A DNA stretch of 57,654 nucleotides, from assembly GCA_015654525.1 (NCBI GenBank), contig JAATGT010000266.1, positions 1-57,654 on the forward strand. The letters run 5' to 3'. Within the stretch, counting starts at the first letter, position 1, and each line of letters starts with the position of its first letter. Positions 50,757-57,654 of the stretch are shown one piece after another. Both the position numbers and the translations under genes were made by a program. The stretch comes from Bacteroidales bacterium (GTDB lineage Bacteria; Bacteroidota; Bacteroidia; Bacteroidales; Paludibacteraceae). The notes below the pieces were generated by a model that was given only the letters and a program-made list of their open reading frames with translations, had not been told where the DNA came from and did no database searches.

Positions 50757-52952
50757 ATGAAAAAAGCAATCGGCATTGACCTCGGAACAAGTAATTCCGT
50801 TATCGCATTTAAAGACACAGTTGTAAAAATTATTCGAAATAAAGAGAACGAAGAACTTACTCGGTCTTGCATCGGATTAAGAAAAGAAGAAATTCTGGTT
50901 GGAAGAACTGCTTATCAGTTGCTTAAAACTGACCCTATAAATACAATTCTCTCTGTCAAAAGACTAATGGGTGGAGCTATTCAAGACCCAATGGTTCAAA
51001 AAATGATAAAAAGTTCGTATTATAAATATGGTATCACTTCTTTAAAAGGTGGGACGGACGATGCTGTTGCTATTATTCTTGGAGGAAAGCAATATACGCC
51101 AGAACAGTTGAGTGCTGAAATTTTGAAAAAGCTTAAAAGAGATGCTGAAGAAAAACTTGGAGATGAAGTTACACACGCTGTAATTACTGTTCCAGCTTAT
51201 TTTACTGAAAAACAGAAAAATGCCACACGAATTGCCGCACAACTTGCAGGTTTAAAAGTGCAAAAATTATTAGCCGAACCAACAGCTGCCGCCATTGCTT
51301 ACGGAGTTGACAATTTAAAAGCAGGAGATGCAAAGACCGTTTTAATTTATGATTTCGGTGGTGGTACTTTTGATCTCTCCATTTTAAATATTGTAGATGG
51401 TCAATATATGGAGGCAGGTACAGGTGGTGATCGTTGGTTAGGAGGAGACGATATTGATAGAACTTTACAAACACATATTTTAAAAAGGATTTCACAAGAT
51501 TACAATATTTCAAATATTGATAGTCTAATTGAAAATTTAGACCATAAAAAGAAATTTCAGTTTGACGCACAATTTAGAGATAACGTAGAAAATATCAAAA
51601 TACAGCTTAGTTCATCAACGAGTGCTCCTTTAATAATGGATGGTATTGAAGATGAAAATGGAGAATGGATAGATTTTGACATTTCAATTTCAAGAGATGA
51701 ATTTGAAAACTTAGTCAAACCTTTCATTGAAAGAAGCATTGAATTAATTGACAATCTGCTTAAAGAAGTAGGGTATGAAATTTCTATGATTGACTCAATT
51801 TTATTAGTAGGTGGTACTTCTTGTATTCCTTTAATAAAACAAATGCTTTCGCAAAAATATGGAAAAGAGAAAATTAAAATATCTGAAAAACCAATGCTTG
51901 CCATTGCTGAGGGTGCAGGAATTTTATCACATAGATTAGGTGATGAATACGAAAACCCAATTGATGGCGAAATTGCAGTCTCAGAAATATCATATAGTAC
52001 AAATCATAATTATTTCATAGAGCTAAAAGACGAATACGACAGAATAATTGAAAAACAAATGCCATTGCCATTTAATGCAACAAGAAACTATAAAACAACC
52101 GTGAATAATCAAAAAGTTGTTAAAGTGGGTATATATTCTGATGTTGAGAATGGTGAAAAAATAAGAGAAACTTTCGGATTCTTTGCAATAGAAGAAGATT
52201 TACCAAAAGGGAGTGATATAGTTTTAGACATAACATTAAGTATTGATGAGATTTTTGAAGTCAAAGCTTACCCAAAAACAAACAAGAGTAAAAGTAAAAA
52301 TATTGTTTTAGGAAGAGGAAATAAAGATTCTAAAACTTTGGAATTCTTGTCAAACTCTTTAGAAAAAATAATGAGTGGGGATTTTACAGAAGCACAGAGA
52401 GATTATTTCTTTAAATCTGCCACAAAAGAAATTGAAAAAATTAATGAAATAGGAACTGAAAATTATGATTCCACGAAATGGGACGAAATTGGAACAAAAA
52501 TTTATATGTCATTTGAACAAGCCGAAAATGTTTCAGATTCAATTGATGAAGAACAATTGACAATAATATTTGCCACTATTTTAATTGGAGAATATCCCGA
52601 TTTAATTGGTAATGAATATATTAATAGAATGAAATCTTTGTTGGCACAGTTTAAAAATGATGATGACCCCTTACAAAAAATACAGGCAATGCAAATATTA
52701 AAATCAATTACTGAGGAATATCCTGTATTGATTACTTTGTTTACATTAAAGATGTCTTCTGATAATGTTGCAAAAGAAAACCCAAGTGATGGTCACCGTT
52801 TATTGCAGATGCACGACCAAATTGTAAATCATTTCCGTAATAGAAGAAAAGACCAAGCTTATGCTCTACTAGACGAAGCAATTGAATTAAGAGACAAGTA
52901 CAACACTGGTGCTTTGGATTTTGGAGGTAGTATTCACTTAGGAAAAAAATAG
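50757..52952 (+). CDS. Divergent Hsp70/DnaK-type chaperone
   Basis: The 731-residue protein has a full Hsp70 ATPase domain (about 1-390): phosphate-1 GIDLGTSNSVIA near residue 6, VPAYFTEKQKNATRIA near 144, LAEPTAAAIAYG, phosphate-2 YDFGGGTFDLS near 198, and the adenosine loop LVGGTSCIPLIKQML near 350. The next 130 residues resemble a reduced beta substrate domain. The last 200 (about 535-731) form a charged helical extension unlike the DnaK lid, ending GGSIHLGKK without an EEVD-like tail. It is not the housekeeping DnaK but the first gene of an accessory operon with its own GrpE and J-like protein. Base composition is more AT-rich than the core genes. Confidence 0.9.
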   Translation: MKKAIGIDLGTSNSVIAFKDTVVKIIRNKENEELTRSCIGLRKEEILVGRTAYQLLKTDPINTILSVKRLMGGAIQDPMVQKMIKSSYYKYGITSLKGGTDDAVAIILGGKQYTPEQLSAEILKKLKRDAEEKLGDEVTHAVITVPAYFTEKQKNATRIAAQLAGLKVQKLLAEPTAAAIAYGVDNLKAGDAKTVLIYDFGGGTFDLSILNIVDGQYMEAGTGGDRWLGGDDIDRTLQTHILKRISQDYNISNIDSLIENLDHKKKFQFDAQFRDNVENIKIQLSSSTSAPLIMDGIEDENGEWIDFDISISRDEFENLVKPFIERSIELIDNLLKEVGYEISMIDSILLVGGTSCIPLIKQMLSQKYGKEKIKISEKPMLAIAEGAGILSHRLGDEYENPIDGEIAVSEISYSTNHNYFIELKDEYDRIIEKQMPLPFNATRNYKTTVNNQKVVKVGIYSDVENGEKIRETFGFFAIEEDLPKGSDIVLDITLSIDEIFEVKAYPKTNKSKSKNIVLGRGNKDSKTLEFLSNSLEKIMSGDFTEAQRDYFFKSATKEIEKINEIGTENYDSTKWDEIGTKIYMSFEQAENVSDSIDEEQLTIIFATILIGEYPDLIGNEYINRMKSLLAQFKNDDDPLQKIQAMQILKSITEEYPVLITLFTLKMSSDNVAKENPSDGHRLLQMHDQIVNHFRNRRKDQAYALLDEAIELRDKYNTGALDFGGSIHLGKK

Positions 52953-52959
52953 GAATGCC

Positions 52960-53457
52960 ATGAATAAGAATTGTCCTATTTGCAACAAAGCGGGATTACC
53001 CGATTACACGAAAGAAAGTGTAGTTTGCCCACAATGTAATTCGGATTTAAAAGCTTTTCTGCTTTTAAGTTCTGTTTCAAAGCCCCCAAAATCAAAAATT
53101 AGTACTTATATCCTAATTGGTATGTCTTTGTTTGCAATTACATTCTTTAGTCTTTATCTAAAATCTAACTCAGACAGAAAAGTATTGAATTCTAGCAATG
53201 AACTTCTAAATGACAGTATTATAAAGATTAAGCAAATGCAAAATATAACTTTCAATAAAGGTGAACATCGAACAGACATTGCAAAGCAAGAAGTTATCAT
53301 AAAATATATAGTTAAAAAAGGTGATTGCCCTTACAAAATTGCACGGTTTTTTTATAGTTCTGGAAGCAAATACAAGCAAATAGAAAAAGATAATAATTTG
53401 GAACAACCATATACTTTAAAAATTGGACAAATTCTGAAAATTAAAATTTCACAGTAA
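52960..53457 (+). CDS. Zinc-ribbon, single-pass membrane protein with C-terminal LysM domain
   Basis: The 165-residue protein combines three parts. An N-terminal zinc ribbon has CPICNKAG and CPQC (residues 5-26). One membrane helix lies at about 48-66 (ISTYILIGMSLFAITFFSLYL). A LysM-like module is at the end (YIVKKGDCPYKIARFFYSSG...LKIGQILKIKI, about 115-163). The expected topology puts the zinc ribbon in the cytoplasm and LysM in the periplasm, against murein. It starts 7 bp after the Hsp70 gene and its stop overlaps the next ATG by one base (TAATG). Confidence 0.85.
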   Translation: MNKNCPICNKAGLPDYTKESVVCPQCNSDLKAFLLLSSVSKPPKSKISTYILIGMSLFAITFFSLYLKSNSDRKVLNSSNELLNDSIIKIKQMQNITFNKGEHRTDIAKQEVIIKYIVKKGDCPYKIARFFYSSGSKYKQIEKDNNLEQPYTLKIGQILKIKISQ

Positions 53458-55808
53458 TGGAAACAATAATCATTTTAATAGTAATTGCAATTGTAGGGTA
53501 TTTTATTTATCAATCTTTACCCAACACTAAATTTGAAAAGGCTCAAAATCTTATTAATGCCAAAGATTTCATCGAGGCAGCCAATATACTAAATGAGATT
53601 TTTGATAAACACGTTGATGCACCAGCCAAACTAGCAGAATGTAAATTAAAATTAGGACAGAATGCATCAAGTATATCATCGAAGTTAAAGTATTTCAACG
53701 AAGTTACTACATTAAGAAAAAGGATAAGCAATTCTATATCTATTACAAATTTTGAGAACATTGAAAGCAAGGCATTTTTTGAAATTGCTAAAATTCAATA
53801 CGAAGCAACAAAAGGAGATATTGAAAAGCTTAACCAAAATTTAAGGTTTATTGACACGGTCTATAAAAAGAGTTTAGAATCTGAATACTCTTCGTTAAAA
53901 ATAAAACATTTCTATGATTTAGCAGAAAGTCATTTTAAAAATGCTTTAGGAAAGGAAAAATCAGCTAATTATTCTGAAGCAATTCAAACATTCAAAACTG
54001 CGAAAGACTTTGCAGAAAAGTCAAATATCAAAACTGTTATTTACAATTCATTTGTAAGGATTGCAATTTGCCAACTCAAACTTAATGAAATTGTCAGATT
54101 AGACAATGTTACTAATATTGCAAATTCAGATAAGATTTATCAGAAAGACTTCTATTACAGGTATGCAATTCAACTTTTAAAGTACAAAGAATATTCGGAA
54201 GCTGAAAAAATAATTTCTTCAAATCTAAATTTTAAATCTCTGGAAATTGACAAACTAAATGATATTTTAAAAAGCGAGAGAAACAATAATGCTGTCAAAA
54301 AAATTGAACAAATAAATGCTTCAATTGATAAATTGTATAAAAATTCTTTATCTACAGAAGAGCTAATGTTACTTTATGACAGTCTTGACAAAACAATTAT
54401 TGAAATTAGCATTTTAGACAAACAACTTTCTGAAAAAATATCAACTATTAAACCAACTTTGTTTAATCGATTGCTTTCGCAATACATTTCGGCAGAACAA
54501 TATGAAAATGCAATATCAATAATCCAGAATTATCCGAGATTTTGGGAAAGCCCTGAATTACTAAAAAATTTAGGTATTTGTTGTTATGGCTCTACGGCAA
54601 AAGGATTATTGACAGAAGGTAATTATAGTATCATTATTTCTGGTTGGCTGACTGCTGTATTTTCTGATAAAGTAATTCTTAAATCATTAAGTGATACCGC
54701 TTGGGACGATGATTATACCTTTACTTTATCAGAAGCAATTGGTTCAAACTATTCGCAACATGAAGAAACACCTGAAAATGTTAATTATGACGAAATTTCA
54801 GAAAATAACATTTCAATTGGCGCAACTCAAAAAGAACTATTACAACAATTTGAATCAATTATCAACAAAGAATTACACGATATCAATTTGTCTAAATTGG
54901 TTAATGACTTCTACGATAAAGAAAAAGACGCATTAGAAAGAATAATTGGAATAATTGAAAATGATATTTTCTTTGCCACTCCTTATTTTGCTATTTCAAA
55001 CGAACTGAATAATAAAATAATAGCAGAATTAGATAACGATTATCTTAGCTATTCTAATGAAGATGCTTTAGATGCTGGTATTCCTTACATTAAAAACTCA
55101 ACTTCAACAGTCGTTTATCAGTATTTCTATGCCAATGACATAATTGACCGAGTAATATCTGCAATAAATAGTGAAAATTCTGCTACAATTAAGAAACTCA
55201 ACACAAATGATAATAAACAGTGGATAGAAAAATTTAATAACATCAGTAGTTCAACAGAAGACAGACTTTTCAATTCAATATCAAACAAAATTTCAGAAGA
55301 TGATGAAAACGAAAATCTAATTCCAGTAATGGAAGAATGTATTGCATTTTCAAGCCAAAAAGAAAAGTTAAAACATCAGTATTCAAATTTTATAGCTAAT
55401 TTTTGTATTTCAAAAGTGAATGACGAAAAAATTGACAACTTCAAAGCATTGTCTTTGATGAAAGGTGCATACTTACGCTCGCCGAATAATCCAAAAATTT
55501 GTAAGAACTTTATAACGCTTATAAAATTTAATCTTATGGATATGCTTAACGACCGAACAAGGAAAACGACAGATATATATAACATACTTGATTGGGTAAA
55601 AAACAATATGTCACAGACATACAAACAAAACAGTGACGAATTAAGCAAAGCAAGACGTGAAATTTTGCAACAACTAAGACAAGCAGGTGTTGATATTTCT
55701 TTGTTTGAAGAAAATTCTTTAGCATCAATACTCTCTGGTAGTTCACTTAATAACGATGGTTTAAAAATGAAACGTGTATTGACTTATTTGAAAGAATTAG
55801 CCAACTAA
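53457..55808 (+). CDS. Large membrane-anchored helical-repeat (TPR-like) protein
   Basis: The 783-residue protein has one N-terminal membrane helix (about 3-20, IIILIVIAIVGYFIYQSL). A long, charged, wholly helical region follows. Parts look like TPR units, for example FEKAQNLINAKDFIEAANILNEIFD (25-50) and YAIQLLKYKEYSEAEKIISSNL (around 235-260); other parts are unlike known families. It is probably a cytoplasmic scaffold or client-binding partner of the Hsp70 in this operon. No catalytic motif was found. It overlaps the LysM gene by one base, and 83 bp separate it from the J-like gene. Confidence 0.8.
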   Translation: METIIILIVIAIVGYFIYQSLPNTKFEKAQNLINAKDFIEAANILNEIFDKHVDAPAKLAECKLKLGQNASSISSKLKYFNEVTTLRKRISNSISITNFENIESKAFFEIAKIQYEATKGDIEKLNQNLRFIDTVYKKSLESEYSSLKIKHFYDLAESHFKNALGKEKSANYSEAIQTFKTAKDFAEKSNIKTVIYNSFVRIAICQLKLNEIVRLDNVTNIANSDKIYQKDFYYRYAIQLLKYKEYSEAEKIISSNLNFKSLEIDKLNDILKSERNNNAVKKIEQINASIDKLYKNSLSTEELMLLYDSLDKTIIEISILDKQLSEKISTIKPTLFNRLLSQYISAEQYENAISIIQNYPRFWESPELLKNLGICCYGSTAKGLLTEGNYSIIISGWLTAVFSDKVILKSLSDTAWDDDYTFTLSEAIGSNYSQHEETPENVNYDEISENNISIGATQKELLQQFESIINKELHDINLSKLVNDFYDKEKDALERIIGIIENDIFFATPYFAISNELNNKIIAELDNDYLSYSNEDALDAGIPYIKNSTSTVVYQYFYANDIIDRVISAINSENSATIKKLNTNDNKQWIEKFNNISSSTEDRLFNSISNKISEDDENENLIPVMEECIAFSSQKEKLKHQYSNFIANFCISKVNDEKIDNFKALSLMKGAYLRSPNNPKICKNFITLIKFNLMDMLNDRTRKTTDIYNILDWVKNNMSQTYKQNSDELSKARREILQQLRQAGVDISLFEENSLASILSGSSLNNDGLKMKRVLTYLKELAN

Positions 55809-55891
55809 CAAAAATTATAAAGCCATTTAAATCAATTAAATCGAATTCGTTAACAACCGATCTTAAAACAATATTTTTTATAACATAAACA

Positions 55892-56170
55892 ATGAAAAAT
55901 CCATATACGATATTAGGAGTAAGCCAGGAAGCAGATAAAAGTGAAATTATGAAAGCTCAAATGTTTGCAATGAAGAAAAAAGAATTTCCACTACAAGAAA
56001 TTGCCATAGCGGCAAAGCAGCTTTTGGATCCAGCTAAAAGGTTGGCAGCAGACTTTATGTTTCCTGCAAAAATTAAGGCAAAAAGAATGCAGCCCATTCA
56101 AAGTACGCTTACATATAAAGAAATAAACACAAGTGTTTTAAACGAGAATGCATTTGATTCATTAAAATAA
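55892..56170 (+). CDS. J-domain-like protein lacking the HPD motif
   Basis: The 92-residue product begins NPYTILGVSQEADKSEIMKAQMFAMKKKE, which matches helices I and II of a J domain. QEIAIAAKQLLDPAKRLAADFMFP matches helices III and IV, as in L-x-D-P-x-R-R-x-x-Y/F. The loop between helices II and III reads KKKEFPLQE, so the His-Pro-Asp triad needed to stimulate Hsp70 ATPase is missing. It may dock on Hsp70 without stimulating it, or use another mode. The remaining 30 residues are polar. It lies 6 bp before the GrpE gene. Confidence 0.75.
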   Translation: MKNPYTILGVSQEADKSEIMKAQMFAMKKKEFPLQEIAIAAKQLLDPAKRLAADFMFPAKIKAKRMQPIQSTLTYKEINTSVLNENAFDSLK

Positions 56171-56176
56171 AAAAAA

Positions 56177-56623
56177 ATGAAAGAATATGTAATAGAACTT
56201 GAACAGATAATAGTTCAAAATTTAAAATCAACCAATTTTTTAAAGAATGAAGTTGAAAGAAAAGAAAATGAAAAACACGATTTGCTAAAAGATATTTCTT
56301 TAAGTATCATTGACATCATCGATTCATTTGAACGAATTGAAGAAAGTATAATTGAAAAGGAATATAATAAAATTGATGAAGTAAACAAAACCACAAGCCG
56401 GTATAAGACAATTCAAAAAAAATTACTTGGTCTTTTGCAAAAACACGGTGTTACTAAAATAGAGTTTCCCGACAATCGTTTAATTGTTGGACTTTGCGAA
56501 GTTGTAGAAACCGAAGCTGATAGCAATAAAAAAACCGATGAAATAATATCTGTTATCAGAAACGGATATATACGAGGAAAAGAACTCATCAGACCGGCAC
56601 AATTAATTGTAGTAAAAAACTAA
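56177..56623 (+). CDS. GrpE-type nucleotide exchange factor
   Basis: The 148-residue protein has a long N-terminal coiled coil (about 1-85) and a C-terminal beta domain. That domain carries the GrpE pattern LLGLLQKHGVTKIEF...GLCEVVETEADSN...SVIRNGYIRGKELIRPAQLIVVK. GrpE proteins release ADP from Hsp70. The presence of a dedicated exchanger beside the Hsp70 implies a separate chaperone cycle. Its stop overlaps the ATG of the next gene by one base (TAATG). Confidence 0.85.
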   Translation: MKEYVIELEQIIVQNLKSTNFLKNEVERKENEKHDLLKDISLSIIDIIDSFERIEESIIEKEYNKIDEVNKTTSRYKTIQKKLLGLLQKHGVTKIEFPDNRLIVGLCEVVETEADSNKKTDEIISVIRNGYIRGKELIRPAQLIVVKN

Positions 56624-56922
56624 TGGGAAAATTTATAAAAATAGTACTTACAATATTATTATTTCTATGTCTTGTTGACATGCCTTATGGTTATTATCAG
56701 TTTGTTAGATTTGCAGCAATGATAGGTTTTGGTATTCTTGCATTTCAATCGTCAGAATCAGAAAATAAAACTTACGTGATAGTTTACGGTGCATTAGCTC
56801 TATTGTTTCAACCTTTCTTCAAAATTGCCTTAGGTAGAGAACTGTGGAATTTAGTTGATGTGATTGTTGCAATTGGTCTTATTATTTCATTGTTCATAAA
56901 AAAACAACAGACTAAAGAATAA
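56623..56922 (+). CDS. Small multi-spanning membrane protein (DUF6804-like)
   Basis: The 99-residue protein has about four hydrophobic segments (IKIVLTILLFLCLVDM, FVRFAAMIGFGILAFQ, TYVIVYGALALLFQPFF and LVDVIVAIGLIISLFI). The segment FQPFFKIALGRELWNLVDVIVA is the family's conserved core as I recall it (DUF6804). The function is unknown. It is the last gene of the chaperone operon and overlaps grpE by one base. Confidence 0.8.
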   Translation: MGKFIKIVLTILLFLCLVDMPYGYYQFVRFAAMIGFGILAFQSSESENKTYVIVYGALALLFQPFFKIALGRELWNLVDVIVAIGLIISLFIKKQQTKE

Positions 56923-57395
56923 TCGCCCAAAAAGCAAAAAAAACCACAGCAAGTGAGTGTTTTTATTCAATTGTCTTGCAGTGGCTTTTATAGCTCTTTG
57001 ATAATAGGCAGAGCGGTCACAGTACATTGTTTTTTATTCGCTTAGACAGTTGAAGTACAATTTAGAAAGAAAAAAACAATGAACTGTGGAGAGTTGATTA
57101 TTTTAGTGTTGTGCATTTAGACAACCATTTAGCTCATATTTGCTTGGCTGACAATAAAAGAAAACAGACTTTAGTATTGACAGACAACGATATAATACAA
57201 CAAAATTAATGACGACTTTATAACGACTGAACGGCCAGCTGCCAACACACGCCTATGCGCACCTGCTGGCTGACATGCATTTCGGCAGTTTTGCTCCCGC
57301 ACTCACTTTGTCGTTCCACTACAGCGAACGCTCCAAGAAAGAAACAAATGCCCACAACCTTGGGCATTATGGCACATTTTAAAAAGGGTAAAAAT
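56923..57395. other. Intergenic stretch with a GC-rich island
   Basis: Between the chaperone operon and the last gene lie 473 bp. After the weak terminator the sequence is AT-rich until a GC-rich block at 57228-57300 with a GCCAGC/GCTGGC inverted repeat (57234-57239 with 57265-57270). A 7-bp hairpin ATGCCCA/TGGGCAT lies at 57348-57367. The block resembles a recombination site or structured RNA, but I cannot assign it. Confidence 0.4.
56935..56994 (+). terminator. Imperfect terminator hairpin after the chaperone operon
   Basis: CCACAGCAAG (56943-56952) can pair with CTTGCAGTGG (56976-56985) with one mismatch. An A-run comes before and CTTTTA follows. The loop is large, so this is only a fair candidate. 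Confidence 0.45.
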
Positions 57396-57654
57396 ATGAA
57401 TGATATAAGGAAAATTATAGACGCAATTGATGCATTTCTTGAGGAAAATCGCCAGGAGACTACAAATCCTGTTGAAATAAATGCTTATCTTGAGACAATT
57501 GGATTGTTGCACTACTCAAATTCAAGACGAGGAAAACCAATAAGAGACATTTTAAGGACTGGACAGATTCCACATGCTTATCAAATTGGAGTTAATTGGA
57601 AAATCCCACACTCTGGAAAGAAAAAGAATGAAAAAAATATTTCAATAAAAGTCC
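57396..57654 (+). CDS. Unknown protein, cut by the window end
   Basis: From ATG at 57396 the frame stays open to the end of the window (86 codons). It begins NDIRKIIDAIDAFLEENRQET and contains NAYLETIGLLHYSNSRRGKP and DILRTGQIPHAYQIGVNWKIPHSG, followed by a Lys-rich stretch. The second half could be a small DNA-binding fold (helix-turn-helix or wing) but no family was recognised. GGG at 57386-57388 is a weak ribosome site. It may be the first gene of another accessory unit. Confidence 0.55.
   Translation, partial: MNDIRKIIDAIDAFLEENRQETTNPVEINAYLETIGLLHYSNSRRGKPIRDILRTGQIPHAYQIGVNWKIPHSGKKKNEKNISIKV

Noticed and set aside
57303-57512. 69-codon minus-strand frame at the window end
   Set aside because: It overlaps the plus-strand gene starting at 57396, which has better protein character, and it shows no motif.

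Overview
The window comes from a Bacteroidota chromosome, most likely order Bacteroidales and resembling Paludibacter-type genomes. The evidence is core genes with the usual Bacteroidales sequence and order (acpP-fabF-rnc; DUF4271-hemD-rnpA-yidD; tRNA-Glu followed by rpsT), promoters with the Bacteroidota -7 box TAnnTTTG, no clear Shine-Dalgarno sites, and many lipoprotein boxes. The genus assignment is inference. The code is standard: TGA ends several intact genes.

Layout. 1-6.8 kb: ychF, purN, acpP-fabF-rnc, a long-chain acyl-CoA ligase broken by one in-frame TGA, and a small winged-helix protein. 6.9-12.9 kb: a secreted M6 metalloprotease, an Hsp20 chaperone, an unknown protein, a propeller lipoprotein and a patch of decayed small secreted-protein genes. 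12.9-25.1 kb: core metabolism and envelope genes (sppA, a nucleoside kinase, argD, an SDR enzyme, a LOG protein, DUF4271, hemD, rnpA, yidD, lpxK, purine nucleoside phosphorylase, a queuosine precursor transporter). 25.2-28.5 kb: small accessory genes, a frameshifted GIY-YIG-like gene, a 41-42 bp repeat array and a large nested palindrome. 28.5-46.4 kb: radC, a NatAB-like ABC exporter, LD-carboxypeptidase, an NlpC/P60-LysM hydrolase, recO, tRNA-Glu, rpsT, polA, a prenyl synthase, deoC, a MazG-like enzyme, phosphatidylserine decarboxylase, purB and an MsbA-like exporter. 46.4-49.8 kb: a repeat-rich, gene-poor region with a 651-bp array of exactly 21-bp periodicity, then an unknown family protein and a GxxExxY gene bracketed by inverted repeats. 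49.8-57.6 kb: a 5'-truncated tyrosine recombinase and an AT-rich operon that looks acquired.

The most interesting locus is that last operon (50.7-56.9 kb). It encodes a divergent Hsp70, a zinc-ribbon/transmembrane/LysM protein, a 783-residue membrane-anchored helical-repeat protein, a J-like protein without the HPD motif, a GrpE-type exchange factor and a small multi-spanning membrane protein. Two gene pairs overlap stop to start (TAATG), so the set is probably translated as a unit. It reads as a self-contained, membrane-linked chaperone machine beside recombinase remains. Its function is unknown to me.

Other notable signals: a 19-bp perfect hairpin with a U-tract inside the first codons of the RNase III gene, a comparable hairpin just before the RNase P protein gene, and several single-base disruptions of otherwise well-preserved genes (real decay, phase variation or consensus errors). 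Intergenic DNA carries many small repeat families, several in inverted pairs.
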